Shown: positions 17,848 to 26,771, counted from the first letter of the stretch. The stretch is 64,000 nucleotides of DNA from Holdemania massiliensis AP2 (GCF_000327285.1 NZ_HE998571.1:56149-120148), one strand, 5' to 3'. The notes: generated by a model not told the origin, from the sequence alone. Numbers and translations: made by a program.

Positions 17848-17877
17848 ATTATAGAGTACAACTTCGCCAACGAACAA
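17848..17877 (-). promoter_or_regulatory. Promoter of the ABC exporter operon
   Basis: Minus strand TTGTTC (17872-17877), 18-bp spacer, TATAAT (17848-17853). The -35 is poor and overlaps the terminator T-run, which would fit a promoter needing activation by the LytTR regulator next door (inference). Confidence 0.5.
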
Positions 17878-17908
17878 AAAAGTGCATGAAATGTTGATTT
17901 TCATGCAC
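17876..17908 (-). terminator. Intrinsic terminator of the two-component operon
   Basis: GTGCATGAAA pairs with TTTCATGCAC (10 bp) around a 7-8 base loop, followed by TTTTTT on the minus strand. Confidence 0.85.
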
Positions 17909-17916
17909 GAATCGTG

Positions 17917-18903
17917 TCACAGCGGAAGCATGATTTCGGTCACAAAGATGCCTGGCTCATTTTTACGGTTGATATACCCGCCGTATTTCTCCACTTCCAA
18001 ATTGATGCGCTTCAGCCCATGACCATGATTGCCGCGCTTCTGGGTAATGTATTCCTCATCCAGCTTGCGTACGACTTCCGAAGTGGCATTGCTGAGGGAA
18101 ATGTAAAGCTGCTGCTTGAACACACCGATATACAAACGGATGAAACGACCGGATTCTACCGTTTCGCAGGCTTCCATCGCATTGTCGATCAGATTGCCGA
18201 GAATGACGCACAAATCCAGATCGGTCACCTTCAGCTTCGGCGGCACAGTCGCTTTATAGTCCAAAGCGATATCTTTTTTCAGCGCCATCGAAAGCTTGGA
18301 ATTCAGGATGGCGTCGACGTTCAGATTGCCGCTGTCCACCAGTTCATAAATATCATCCAGATCCTGTTCCAACTCATTCAAATAAGCCTGAGCCTCAGGA
18401 ATCTGATTCATCCGCAGCTGAGCTTTCAGGTTCTGCAGGTGATTGTGATAATCATGCCGCCATCCGCGCATGATCTGATAAATGTTATTGACTTCTTCCA
18501 TCTGCTGAACGAGAATCTTGTTCTGATACTCCATCATCCGTTCCTCATAGCTGCGCCGCAGAAAGCGCTGATTGGCACTGCCTACGCCATAAAGCAGAAG
18601 ACTAAGACCCAGAAAAAGCAAAAGCTGGTCGGTCAGCACCCCATAGAAAACAAAGAAGATCATGCTCAGTCCCATGACTGCCAAAATGAGCGGACGGCTC
18701 TGACTGCGCTGCTGCTCTAGGATCAGACAAAGCAGATAGGTCAGGATGAAAAACGGCAGAAAGGATCGGGTCAGTCCATAACTCAAGGCTCCGCCGATCA
18801 GCACTGCCAGATCCAGAATCAGACTTTTACGCTGAAACCGCAGCCACAAAAGCACGATCAGGGCGATCCCCGGCAAGCACTCGATCATATTCGTCACAAT
18901 CAT
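17917..18903 (-). CDS. AgrC-like GHKL sensor histidine kinase
   Basis: A 328-residue sensor kinase. About four membrane helices in residues 5-120 precede a dimerisation helix with the phospho-acceptor WRHDYHNHL (about residue 153) and a GHKL ATPase domain with N-box GNLIDNAMEA and G-box GNHGHGLKRI. The short, lone sensor region and the HDYHNHL motif place it with AgrC/ComD/LytS-like kinases that pair with LytTR regulators. It overlaps its regulator gene by four bases (ATGA). No pheromone precursor gene is visible nearby. Confidence 0.88.
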   Translation of the reverse strand: MIVTNMIECLPGIALIVLLWLRFQRKSLILDLAVLIGGALSYGLTRSFLPFFILTYLLCLILEQQRSQSRPLILAVMGLSMIFFVFYGVLTDQLLLFLGLSLLLYGVGSANQRFLRRSYEERMMEYQNKILVQQMEEVNNIYQIMRGWRHDYHNHLQNLKAQLRMNQIPEAQAYLNELEQDLDDIYELVDSGNLNVDAILNSKLSMALKKDIALDYKATVPPKLKVTDLDLCVILGNLIDNAMEACETVESGRFIRLYIGVFKQQLYISLSNATSEVVRKLDEEYITQKRGNHGHGLKRINLEVEKYGGYINRKNEPGIFVTEIMLPL

Positions 18904-19571
18904 AGACTGATTCCTTTATTGTATTCGATAAAGGCTTCACTGACAGTTTTTAGCTGGGATCGGGCTACTGGCAGCGTGAATGAGCCTGCTGACAGTTCTT
19001 CACGACGAATTTGATCAACTTTGGCAATATTGACCAGATAGGAACGATGGATCATGACAAACGAATCATCCAGCATTGTTTTTAATTCGCGAATGCCGAT
19101 TTTCTCTTTTTGCCGGTGATCTTCAAAAACCAGATGGCAGTAATGGGCTTCTGCTTCGACATAGACCAGGACATTCAGATCAATCCGGTTTCCATTGAGC
19201 AAGATTGACCGTTTGGTGGAAGCCTGGATTTCACCGAGGATCGCAAAGAGCTGCGATGGCTGGATCGGTTTGATCAGATAGCGCAGAGCGTTGACCTCAT
19301 ATCCTTCGAACACGTATTCTTTAGTTGCGGTCAAAAACAAAAGCGGAACCTGCGGATCGGCTCTCCGGATCTGCCGAGCCAGCTCCATTCCGTTTTGATT
19401 CCGCATCTGGATATCCAGAATGATCAGATCGAATGGATAGCGTCCATCGCACTCAAAAAGCATCTGTTCGGCACTTTCATACCAGACCAGATTGACTTTG
19501 CCCCACCGGCACAGGAGTTCTTCCAGAATCTCCTTCTGTATTTTCTCATCTTCACAATAAGCAATGTTCAT
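18900..19571 (-). CDS. LytTR-family response regulator (AgrA/ComE-like)
   Basis: A 223-residue regulator. The receiver domain is residues 1-115 (acidic CEDE at 5-8, phospho-Asp in LIILDIQM near residue 52, Lys in LIKPI). The LytTR DNA-binding domain covers about 130-223 and includes the conserved FVMIHRSYLVNI stretch. It is co-transcribed with the overlapping kinase. No Shine-Dalgarno precedes the ATG, and the promoter -10 lies only about seven bases upstream, so the message may be leaderless unless it is read through from the acetyltransferase gene. Confidence 0.88.
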   Translation of the reverse strand: MNIAYCEDEKIQKEILEELLCRWGKVNLVWYESAEQMLFECDGRYPFDLIILDIQMRNQNGMELARQIRRADPQVPLLFLTATKEYVFEGYEVNALRYLIKPIQPSQLFAILGEIQASTKRSILLNGNRIDLNVLVYVEAEAHYCHLVFEDHRQKEKIGIRELKTMLDDSFVMIHRSYLVNIAKVDQIRREELSAGSFTLPVARSQLKTVSEAFIEYNKGISL

Positions 19572-19578
19572 GACTTCA

Positions 19579-19607
19579 TTTTAACCTGCCCTGCGCTTCA
19601 CTGGCAA
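19579..19607 (-). promoter_or_regulatory. Promoter of the two-component operon
   Basis: Minus strand TTGCCA (19602-19607), 17-bp spacer, TTAAAA (19579-19584), immediately before the start codon. Confidence 0.45.
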
Positions 19608-19633
19608 GCCTAAATTTCCAGGGCTTTAGCGGC

Positions 19634-20137
19634 TCATTGCGGATAACAGACCATTACTGTTTCTCCATGGATATCCTTTTTCTCTATAAACTGAAATCCA
19701 AATTTCTGATAGAGGCGAATGGCTGCGGTATTCTCAGGATAGACACTGAGATAGATTTCCCTGCCCGGATATTGTGCCTGAAGTTTTCTAAGCAGTAAAT
19801 CCAGCGCGGCTTTGCCATATCCCCGGCCCTGAACCTGAGCGTCGATCAAAAAACGATCGAGCCACACGCGGCCAGGCTGGGGACAAAAGGTCAGACCTTC
19901 CTTCAGTTTCCGAGGCGGCAGCGGAGTCGGATACTCTTTCTCAAAAAAACCTGTCATCGCAAACCCAACCGGCTGATCTCCATCGTAAATTCCGATCGGC
20001 TGCCAACGCTCATCCGCCTTGGCTTCTGTTAAACATTGTTCCACTGACTCAATAAAATTTTCCTGTCGTTTGGCCACCCGCAGCGCAAGTAAGGCTTTTC
20101 GGTTTTGCGGTGTCAGCGGTCTCAGCATTAAATTCAT
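19634..20137 (-). CDS. GNAT family N-acetyltransferase (BltD/PaiA-like)
   Basis: A 167-residue GNAT enzyme. The acetyl-CoA binding motif A is VQGRGYGKAALDLLL (about residue 106), preceded by WLDRFLID, and motif B is SVYPENTAAIRLYQKFGFQF. The WxDRFLID segment before motif A resembles spermine/spermidine acetyltransferases such as BltD, so a polyamine substrate is possible but unproven. AAAGGAAG lies upstream of the ATG. The gene has a near-consensus promoter and a 150-base structured leader. Confidence 0.85.
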   Translation of the reverse strand: MNLMLRPLTPQNRKALLALRVAKRQENFIESVEQCLTEAKADERWQPIGIYDGDQPVGFAMTGFFEKEYPTPLPPRKLKEGLTFCPQPGRVWLDRFLIDAQVQGRGYGKAALDLLLRKLQAQYPGREIYLSVYPENTAAIRLYQKFGFQFIEKKDIHGETVMVCYPQ

Positions 20138-20286
20138 GATTACACTTCCTTTTCCAAAGAAAAAACCGATCCTCTCTGGATTTGCCTGATTCCTTCAATG
20201 CTTTTGTACGCAAAAGCGGAAATCAGAATCCTGAAAGCGACCGGCTTGATTGAGTACGCTCAAAAGGCCATTTCGGTCATTTCTTT
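20138..20286 (-). ncRNA. Structured 5' leader with twin CGUA-loop hairpins
   Basis: The transcript from the strong promoter would begin close to two successive hairpins. The first is GACC..GGC..TTGAG-CGTA-CTCAA..GCC-GGTC (apex 20250-20263). The second is GGATT..CTGATTTCC-GC-TTTTG-CGTA-CAAAA-GC..GGAATCAG..AATCC (apex 20200-20217). Both share the tetraloop CGUA closed by G-C. After them, AUCC-AGAGA-GGAU plus CGGUUUUUU could form a terminator that competes with the GGAUU/AAUCC base of the second hairpin. This layout looks like a riboswitch or attenuator controlling the acetyltransferase. I know no family that matches; guanidine-II also has paired hairpins but with ACGR loops. Confidence 0.5.
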
Positions 20287-20291
20287 ATTTC

Positions 20292-20320
20292 ATTATAAGA
20301 ATCCGATTCCAGTTTGTCAA
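20292..20320 (-). promoter_or_regulatory. Consensus sigma-A promoter of the GNAT leader
   Basis: TTGACA (20315-20320), 17-bp spacer, TATAAT (20292-20297): a perfect match in both hexamers and spacing. Confidence 0.85.
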
Positions 20321-20458
20321 TCTGGCTGTCAGTTCTGCACTCAGCGCTACATGTCCGTGATTCTTCCATCTCCTGTTTGGTTTTCAAGGTATCATCAGCT
20401 GTGGATTTTCATTCCCAGCAGATCAGTCAATAAAAACCTTATCGCAAGGAGTCCTTGA

Positions 20459-20641
20459 ATGCGTCTGTAAAATTATACATTCGAAGAAACCTTAAAATTC
20501 GTAGGATACATTGTTTTCAAATATCCAACCGGAGCAGAGGCAATGTTTTTTAACTCAACGGCAAGTAAGGAATCGCTGAAAATATATCTGAAAAAGGCTT
20601 CTTCGATCCCAAATTTTACTATTACAGAATTTTACCCTTAA
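20459..20641 (+). pseudogene. Small ORF with stop at codon 4
   Basis: AAGGAG sits seven bases before ATG CGT CTG and then TAA; the same frame continues open for 56 codons with protein-like composition (NYTFEETLKFVGYIVFKYPTG.., ending ITEFYP). It looks like a 60-residue gene inactivated by one nonsense change, or a relic. The family is not recognised. The remainder of the intergenic region (20321-20458 and 20642-20774) shows nothing else clear. Confidence 0.4.
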
Positions 20642-20774
20642 TTCAGTAAAGAGCGAAAGATTAGTAATCCTATCATCGCTGGCCATTGACATTTACGGAA
20701 ATCACTTTTAGTTAAAAAATGACATTTTTCCAACCTATCAATTCGTAAAATAAGCATTTTTTCAACTTTACTCC

Positions 20775-20800
20775 AAAAAAAAAGGAGCAGAACGCTCCTT
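20775..20800 (-). terminator. Intrinsic terminator of the FMN/FAD reductase gene
   Basis: Minus strand AAGGAGC-GTTCT-GCTCCTT followed by a run of T's. Confidence 0.85.
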
Positions 20801-20813
20801 CTCCAGTTTTGAT

Positions 20814-22538
20814 TTATTTCAGAGCTGCCGCAGCGTTTTCACCCGCGACCTTACCGAAGACAACCGACTGTGAATAGCCGCCTGTCTGCGAAGTAACTTC
20901 ACCGGCTGCATACAGGCCGTTGACGACGCTTCCGTCTTCAAACAGAACCTGAGCTTTTTCGTTAGCCGCAACGCCGCCCTTAGTCATATGGTTGGCTGCT
21001 TCAACACGAACGCCGTAGAATGGGCCTTCGGCATCCAATGCACGGGAAGGAACTTTGCCCAGAACAGGATTTTCAGCGCCGGCTTCAGCATCTGCATTGT
21101 ACTGTTCAACACTGGCTTTCAGACCCGCTGCATCAATGCTCAGCGCGGCTGCCAGTTCATCCAGCGTCTTGCCTTCTGCATAATAACCTAAGCCGACATG
21201 CTTACGGATACGATAGAAGGAATCATAGCCTGTCTTATCAGTAATGTAGTAAGCCGCGCCATCGGTCTGGCTCTGAATCATCTTTGCGCGATCCAGTCCA
21301 GAAGCATTGGCCAACAGTTCGCCTTCTTTGTTTACCAACAGATTCATATCCGCACCGCCGGTCAGATCCCGACGTGGAACGATGATGTTGGCAAAGACGC
21401 TCATTTTGCCCATGTTTTCCATCTTGTAGCCGTTAGCTTCAAAAATCTTAACATAGTCGCCAGTTGTTCCCATCTGGTTGGAAGTGTTCATAATTTCATA
21501 ACCTGGAGCATATTCCGCTAACAATTCCTTGTTCGAGCAGAAACCACCCGTCGCAATGATGACCGCCTGAGCCTGAATGTCATAGCTTTCATTGTCATTG
21601 TTCGTGACCTTGACGCCTGTGACGTCCTTGCCGTCCAGGATCAGTTCTTCGCCCTTCGTGCCGGTGCGGATATCGACGCCCAGTTCCTTAGCCTGCTTTT
21701 CCAAACCGGCCTGGATAACTTCACCCGAATACTGGTTGTCTTCTGCCATGTGGTTGGTTCCGCCATAGTTATAGTTCAGTTCAACACCCATCGCTCTTAA
21801 CCAGGCATCCAATTCGTTTTCTTCGTTGGCCCACACTTCAATCCGTTCTGCGGATTCGCCGGTGTCCTTCTTGCTTTCGATGAAATTTTCAACCTGATTG
21901 ACTGTCCATTCTTCATTGCCAGCCTTCTTCTGAGCTTCAGTATTGATAATATCGAAGAAGTTCATATCAAACTTACCGTTACCGCTTAAGATATCCAGCT
22001 TTTCAACGACGATGACGTTGGCATTCGCATTGGTCTGCTTCGCACCGATCGCTGCCGCCAAGCCCGCAGGCCCGCCGCCGACAATCACGATATCGCAGGT
22101 TTCAGCTTCACGCTGAGATGCTGGTTTTTCCGGTCCCTGCGTGGTCATGGTGATTTCTTCCACATCCATGCCAGCCTGCTTCATCGCATCCGCAACCGCG
22201 CTCTTCACGCCGAAGGATGAGAATGTTGCGGCGCTGACATTGTCAACGACCGGTGAATTGGCTTCTAAGATTCTTTCCTTCATTACCGGGAAAGCACGAT
22301 CGATAACGACATTGGTTTCATGGCTGTCAACCAGCTCAATATCCGTAATCTTCTGATCAGCGATTGTGACTTTTAAGTTCATCTCGCCGCCGTAGCCTGT
22401 ACCCTTTACCTCATAGACACCAGAGTTCCCTGCTTCCGGTGCTGTGGATGGGGTCTGCTGAGCAGCCTGATTTGAGCAAGCAGCCAAGCTTGCTGCTAAT
22501 AAGCCCGCAAGACCGACCTTCACAAATTTGTTGTTCAT
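20814..22538 (-). CDS. Lipoprotein FMN-binding/FAD fumarate reductase-like enzyme
   Basis: A 574-residue two-flavin reductase. The signal peptide ends in lipobox LAAC (Cys about residue 21). An FMN-binding domain (about 45-120) carries DNVSAATFSS, matching the D-x-x-S-G/A-A-T-x-S motif whose Thr is covalently flavinylated by ApbE. An FAD domain with VIVGGGPAGLAAAIGA (about 150) and a fumarate reductase-like catalytic domain follow. Such enzymes act outside the cell as flavin-linked reductases of fumarate, urocanate or other enoates. No apbE gene lies in the window. The promoter contains a perfect inverted repeat in its spacer, so it is probably regulated. Confidence 0.9.
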   Translation of the reverse strand: MNNKFVKVGLAGLLAASLAACSNQAAQQTPSTAPEAGNSGVYEVKGTGYGGEMNLKVTIADQKITDIELVDSHETNVVIDRAFPVMKERILEANSPVVDNVSAATFSSFGVKSAVADAMKQAGMDVEEITMTTQGPEKPASQREAETCDIVIVGGGPAGLAAAIGAKQTNANANVIVVEKLDILSGNGKFDMNFFDIINTEAQKKAGNEEWTVNQVENFIESKKDTGESAERIEVWANEENELDAWLRAMGVELNYNYGGTNHMAEDNQYSGEVIQAGLEKQAKELGVDIRTGTKGEELILDGKDVTGVKVTNNDNESYDIQAQAVIIATGGFCSNKELLAEYAPGYEIMNTSNQMGTTGDYVKIFEANGYKMENMGKMSVFANIIVPRRDLTGGADMNLLVNKEGELLANASGLDRAKMIQSQTDGAAYYITDKTGYDSFYRIRKHVGLGYYAEGKTLDELAAALSIDAAGLKASVEQYNADAEAGAENPVLGKVPSRALDAEGPFYGVRVEAANHMTKGGVAANEKAQVLFEDGSVVNGLYAAGEVTSQTGGYSQSVVFGKVAGENAAAALK

Positions 22539-22573
22539 GTTTGCCTCCTGTGTAGATCTCCTCTACAAACCCT

Positions 22574-22601
22574 ATTGTATCGAAAACAATTCGATAGTCA
22601 A
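22574..22601 (-). promoter_or_regulatory. Promoter with operator-like inverted repeat in the spacer
   Basis: Minus strand TTGACT (22596-22601), 16-bp spacer, TACAAT (22574-22579). The spacer is filled by ATCGAA-5-TTCGAT (22579-22595), so a dimer bound there would cover the promoter. Confidence 0.6.
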
Positions 22602-22728
22602 GTTAAAAAATTCACATGATTTTCACAATATGAACACAATTAAGCTCAATAAAGACGGAGATAAAAGGGTTTTATCGTTATTTCTGGAATAATTTTCAAG
22701 AAATGAAAACTTTTTGAAATTCAAAAGA

Positions 22729-22755
22729 AACCTGTTTTCTTGACGAAAACAGGTT
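22729..22755 (-). terminator. Intrinsic terminator after kbl
   Basis: AACCTGTTTTC (22729-22739) pairs perfectly with GAAAACAGGTT (22745-22755) around five bases. On the minus strand it is followed by TCTTTTG, so the T-tract is broken. Confidence 0.6.
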
Positions 22756-22764
22756 GTTTTTCAC

Positions 22765-23958
22765 TTATTTTTTCATTTCTTCGCGAACTTCACAGAAGCA
22801 GCGGACGATCGTGTCGATATCTTCATGGGTGTGGGCAGCGCTGACCTGCGTCCGAATGCGGGCTTTCCCCTTCGGAACGACTGGATAAGAGAATGCGACA
22901 ACATAGATTCCCTTCTCCATCATTCGGCTGGCCATTTCCGCCGCGGTCTTTTCATCATACAGCATAACCGGAACAATCGGATGCACGCCCGGGATAATAT
23001 CAAATCCGGCATCCGTCATTTTCTGACGGTAATACGCTGTGATTTCCTCCAAATGATCGCGCAGGGAGGTATCTGCTTCAAGCATTTTAAAGACTTCCAG
23101 AGAAGCGGCAACAATCGCCGGAGCCAGCGTATTGGAGAACAGATAAGGCCGGCTGCGCTGACGAAGCAGATCGACGATTTCCTGACGGGCAGCGGTAAAG
23201 CCTCCCGAAGCTCCGCCCAGGGCCTTGCCTAACGTTCCGGTGATGATATCAACGCGTCCTTCAACGCCGCAGTATTCCGCAGTTCCCCGGCCATGCTTTC
23301 CGACAAAGCCGGCAGAATGACTGTCGTCCACCATCACCAGAGCGTTAAATTCATCTGCCAAATCGCAGATTGATTTCAGATCGGCGATAATTCCATCCAT
23401 CGAGAAAACACCGTCCGTAGCGATCAATTTGATCCGGGCGCCGTTAGCATCCGCAGCGATCAGCTGCTGGCGCAGATCATTCATATCATTATTCTTATAG
23501 CGGAAACGCTTGGCCTTGCACAGACGTACTCCGTCAATGATGCTGGCATGATTCAGCTCATCGCTGATGATCGCATCCTCCGGACCTAAGATCGTTTCAA
23601 ACAGACCGCCGTTCGCATCAAAGCAGGAGGAATATAAAATCGTGTCATCCATCCCCAGAAAATGCGAAATTGCGGCTTCCAGCTGTTTGTGGCTGTCCTG
23701 TGTCCCGCAGATAAACCGGACGGATGCCAGACCATAGCCCTTTTCCTCATACGATTTTTGAGCGGCCTGAATTAAGCGTGGATTGTTGCCTAAACCAAGA
23801 TAATTGTTGGCGCACATGTTGATGACTTCCCGGCCATCTTCCAGCCGGACATGAGCCGACTGCGGCGTAACAATTAGACTTTCACCTTTAAACAGACCGG
23901 CTTCTTTAATCTCCGCGACTTCGTTGGCGTAAAACTGCAGTGCTTCTGATTTATTCAT
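22765..23958 (-). CDS. kbl: Glycine C-acetyltransferase (2-amino-3-ketobutyrate CoA ligase)
   Basis: A 397-residue PLP enzyme of the alpha-oxoamine synthase family. Visible motifs are [38 protein letters not shown] and the PLP-lysine region [15 protein letters not shown]. It splits 2-amino-3-oxobutyrate with CoA to glycine and acetyl-CoA. It starts directly after the tdh stop (TAAATG), and its AAGGAGG site lies inside the last tdh codons, so the two are translationally coupled. Together they degrade threonine to glycine. Confidence 0.96.
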   Translation of the reverse strand: MNKSEALQFYANEVAEIKEAGLFKGESLIVTPQSAHVRLEDGREVINMCANNYLGLGNNPRLIQAAQKSYEEKGYGLASVRFICGTQDSHKQLEAAISHFLGMDDTILYSSCFDANGGLFETILGPEDAIISDELNHASIIDGVRLCKAKRFRYKNNDMNDLRQQLIAADANGARIKLIATDGVFSMDGIIADLKSICDLADEFNALVMVDDSHSAGFVGKHGRGTAEYCGVEGRVDIITGTLGKALGGASGGFTAARQEIVDLLRQRSRPYLFSNTLAPAIVAASLEVFKMLEADTSLRDHLEEITAYYRQKMTDAGFDIIPGVHPIVPVMLYDEKTAAEMASRMMEKGIYVVAFSYPVVPKGKARIRTQVSAAHTHEDIDTIVRCFCEVREEMKK

Positions 23959-25023
23959 TTATTTTTCCTCCTTCTGCAGCGAACTCCAATCCAGTACGAC
24001 TTTGCCGGATTGTCCGGAATTCATTGCTGCAAAGCCTTTCTCATAATCCTGAATGTCAAACCGATGGGTGATCACGGCGTCAATGTTCAAGCCACTTTGC
24101 AGCATTGTGGACATTTTATACCAGGTTTCCCACATTTCCCGGCCGTAGATTCCTTTGATCGTTAAACCGTTGAAAATCACCTTTTCCCAATTGATCCGGG
24201 CCTCTGCTTTCTGCAGCCCCAGCAAGGCAATTTTCCCGCCGTTTTTCATGTTGTTGACCATATCGTTAAAACCAGACTGAGCTCCGCTCATTTCCAGACC
24301 TACGTCAAAGCCTTCTTTCATTCCCAACTCATGCATGACCTCCGGCAGCTGCTCCTGGGCCACGTTGACCGTGCGGGTTGCCCCCAGTGTCTTAGCCAAA
24401 TTCAGCCGATATTCATTGACATCGGTAATGACAACATGTCTTGCCCCAACATGCCGGCAGATCGCAGCCGCCATGCATCCAATCGGCCCGGCCCCGGTAA
24501 TCAGTACATCCTCACCGATCATATCAAACTGCAGAGCGGTATGGACAGCGTTGCCCAGCGGATCAAAGCAGGAATATAATTCTTCGCGGATGGATGGGTC
24601 ACAGTGCCAGGCATTCTTTGCCGGGATCACCAGATACTGAGCGAAGGCTCCGTTGCGGTTGACCCCCACGCCCTGTGTATTCCGGCATAAATGCGGCTGT
24701 CCGGCCAGACAGTTACGGCAATGTCCGCAGGTAATATGACCCTCGCCGCTGACGAGGTCACCGACCTGAAAGCCTTCGACATTCTCTCCCACCTCAACTA
24801 CTTCACCAACATATTCGTGACCAGCTGTTAATCCGATGGGAATCGTATGCTGCGCCCATTCATTCCAGTTGTAAATATGCACATCGGTGCCACAGATTGA
24901 CGTCTTGCGGATTTTAATCTTCACATCATTTTTTCCACATTCCGGAATCGGCACCTGCTTCAGCCATAAGCCAACATCGGCCTTTTCCTTCACTAAAGCC
25001 CACATCATTTTGACTTCACTCAT
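23959..25023 (-). CDS. tdh: L-threonine 3-dehydrogenase
   Basis: A 354-residue zinc-dependent medium-chain dehydrogenase. The catalytic zinc region is [12 protein letters not shown] and [12 protein letters not shown], the structural zinc site is [15 protein letters not shown], and the NAD site is [13 protein letters not shown]. The NWNEWAQ stretch is typical of Tdh rather than sorbitol dehydrogenases. It oxidises threonine to 2-amino-3-oxobutyrate, the substrate of the next gene product. AAGGAGG precedes the ATG. A 12-bp palindrome lies in the promoter region. Confidence 0.95.
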   Translation of the reverse strand: MSEVKMMWALVKEKADVGLWLKQVPIPECGKNDVKIKIRKTSICGTDVHIYNWNEWAQHTIPIGLTAGHEYVGEVVEVGENVEGFQVGDLVSGEGHITCGHCRNCLAGQPHLCRNTQGVGVNRNGAFAQYLVIPAKNAWHCDPSIREELYSCFDPLGNAVHTALQFDMIGEDVLITGAGPIGCMAAAICRHVGARHVVITDVNEYRLNLAKTLGATRTVNVAQEQLPEVMHELGMKEGFDVGLEMSGAQSGFNDMVNNMKNGGKIALLGLQKAEARINWEKVIFNGLTIKGIYGREMWETWYKMSTMLQSGLNIDAVITHRFDIQDYEKGFAAMNSGQSGKVVLDWSSLQKEEK

Positions 25024-25060
25024 CTTGTTCCTCCTTTGCTTTGTAAGCGGTATCTTTAAC

Positions 25061-25089
25061 TTTATAGTGCCTTAGTTTCGCGCGAAATG
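25061..25089 (-). promoter_or_regulatory. tdh promoter with palindrome TTTCGCGCGAAA
   Basis: Minus strand -10 TATAAA (25061-25066) with a weak -35 (CATTTC, 25084-25089) 17 bp upstream. The perfect palindrome TTTCGCGCGAAA at 25076-25087 overlaps the -35 and spacer, an arrangement expected of a repressor operator. The regulator is unknown. Confidence 0.5.
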
Positions 25090-25265
25090 CAAGACACTTT
25101 TTTAGAATTGTCCGCATATCAAAGACACTTTCTTCATTTATCCGTCCCGCTTTCTGAAATTTGTGAAAATCCTTTGAAAATTACAGTAGATCTTGAATTC
25201 GCCTCTGTATTTTTCATGATTCGACAAAATGCGGCAACAATAAGAAGAGTGAAGGAGGGATGCGT

Positions 25266-26741
25266 GTGAAATTCGCCGCCAGAAAATCTAGTCCCCGATA
25301 TCCAAACCGAGTCCCAGGTGTGTTTCTCTTTCTCTTCATCGGCGGTCTTTTGTGTCTGTTTGGTTTCTGGTCGCTTTCCATTGGACAAAAACCGAAAAAG
25401 CCAATCTTTCTTGAAGCGGAGGATCGTCAGTTAGATCACGCACTGCATCAAAAGCAGGATGACTTTGAGATTGTTGTCTTTTATCCCCAGGAACCTCAGG
25501 AGATTGTGAGCACAGCGAAACAGCAGGCGGAGCAATTAATGACTTCATTAAGCACTAAAAATACGGAAATGCCCGAGCTTCCTGCAGCCAAACAGGAGAA
25601 CCCGGAACCAGTCTTAATTAAGGCAGATTATCACACGGAAATCCTGGAACAGAATACGCTGTCCGTTGTTTATCTGATTCAGAAAAAAGTCGGCGATCAG
25701 ATTGAAGAAGATCATTGGGGCTATATTCTCGATCTGCAAACAGGTGAGTTAATCACGGCCGATCAGGCGTTTGATCAAACGGGACTGGATCGGATTTCCG
25801 CTTTATTCCGGGATGCGATGAAGAACCAAGAAGCAACGCATGATTTAGCTTATACCTTATCTTTTATTACGGCCAGCGCTCCCGCCGCAGAGAACTTTTC
25901 CTCTTTTTATTTAGAAGAAAATCAGCTGACGTTTTTCGTCGATGTCGCTGTCGAAAGTCTTTCAGAAGTCGGCAGCAATGAAGAAAACATCCTAAAAACC
26001 ACGTCTGCTATGGAAAAAGAGTTGCGTTGGTCTGTTGATCGGAATCGGTTGGGTTCTCATTTCCTGTTGAAGCCGGGGGAGGAAGAAGAAAATTTATTTA
26101 TTCCGCCGCGGACTGTCGATCCTCAGCGGCCAATGATAGCGCTGACCTTTGATGATGGTCCCCATCCCAGAAATACGCCGCGCATTCTGGAAACCTTAAA
26201 AACATATGACGGAGCTTCGACTTTTTTCATGGTCGGCACCAATGTAGAGCGTTATCCTGACGTAGTTTTGCAGGTGGCGGAAAACGGCAGTGAAATTGCC
26301 TCGCATACCTACAATCATCCTAATTTAACCCGGCTTTCCGCAGACAGTTTAAATGTCCAGTTAAATCGTGTCAGTGAGCTGGTCAATGATCTGACTCATC
26401 AGCAAATTCAAATCCAAACCCTACGTCCACCTTACGGCGCAGTCAACGAACAAGTGAAAGAGGCTTCCCCAACGCCATTGATTCTCTGGAGCCTGGATAC
26501 CTTGGACTGGAAAACCCGCAGCGCGGAAAAAACGGTGGATCTTGTTCTCAGTCAGGTTGAGGATGGTGATATTATCCTGATGCATGATATCCATGCTGAA
26601 TCTGCAGATGCTGCAGAAACGCTCATTCCAAAACTGACTGAAATGGGATTTCAATTAGTCACAGTTCAGGAACTGATGGAAGCTAAAGGATTGGAAATGC
26701 TTCCCGGACAGAAGATTTTCAGTGCTAATCAAGACAAATAA
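25266..26741 (+). CDS. Membrane-anchored polysaccharide deacetylase (PgdA-like)
   Basis: A 491-residue protein: one membrane helix (about residues 18-38), an outside region of about 240 residues resembling the DUF3298/RsiV-type domain, then a NodB deacetylase domain. Motifs are TFDDGPH (metal Asp and catalytic base), SHTYNHPNL (two metal His), RPPYG, DTLDW and LMHDIH. Such enzymes remove acetyl groups from peptidoglycan GlcNAc and give lysozyme resistance. I chose GTG at 25266 because AAGGAGG (25252-25258) is seven bases away, while it is only one base from the ATG at 25260. Confidence 0.9.
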   Translation: MKFAARKSSPRYPNRVPGVFLFLFIGGLLCLFGFWSLSIGQKPKKPIFLEAEDRQLDHALHQKQDDFEIVVFYPQEPQEIVSTAKQQAEQLMTSLSTKNTEMPELPAAKQENPEPVLIKADYHTEILEQNTLSVVYLIQKKVGDQIEEDHWGYILDLQTGELITADQAFDQTGLDRISALFRDAMKNQEATHDLAYTLSFITASAPAAENFSSFYLEENQLTFFVDVAVESLSEVGSNEENILKTTSAMEKELRWSVDRNRLGSHFLLKPGEEEENLFIPPRTVDPQRPMIALTFDDGPHPRNTPRILETLKTYDGASTFFMVGTNVERYPDVVLQVAENGSEIASHTYNHPNLTRLSADSLNVQLNRVSELVNDLTHQQIQIQTLRPPYGAVNEQVKEASPTPLILWSLDTLDWKTRSAEKTVDLVLSQVEDGDIILMHDIHAESADAAETLIPKLTEMGFQLVTVQELMEAKGLEMLPGQKIFSANQDK

Positions 26742-26771
26742 TTAGCATTTCCGGGGTAATAGATATGAAGA

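Noticed and set aside
17914..18720. 268-codon plus-strand open frame
   Set aside because: Antisense to the AgrC-like kinase gene, whose motifs are unambiguous.
20200..20263. Guanidine-II (mini-ykkC) riboswitch
   Set aside because: Two hairpins are present, but their loops are CGUA (or UACG on the other strand), not ACGR, and the downstream gene is not a known guanidine gene. Kept only as an unassigned structured leader.
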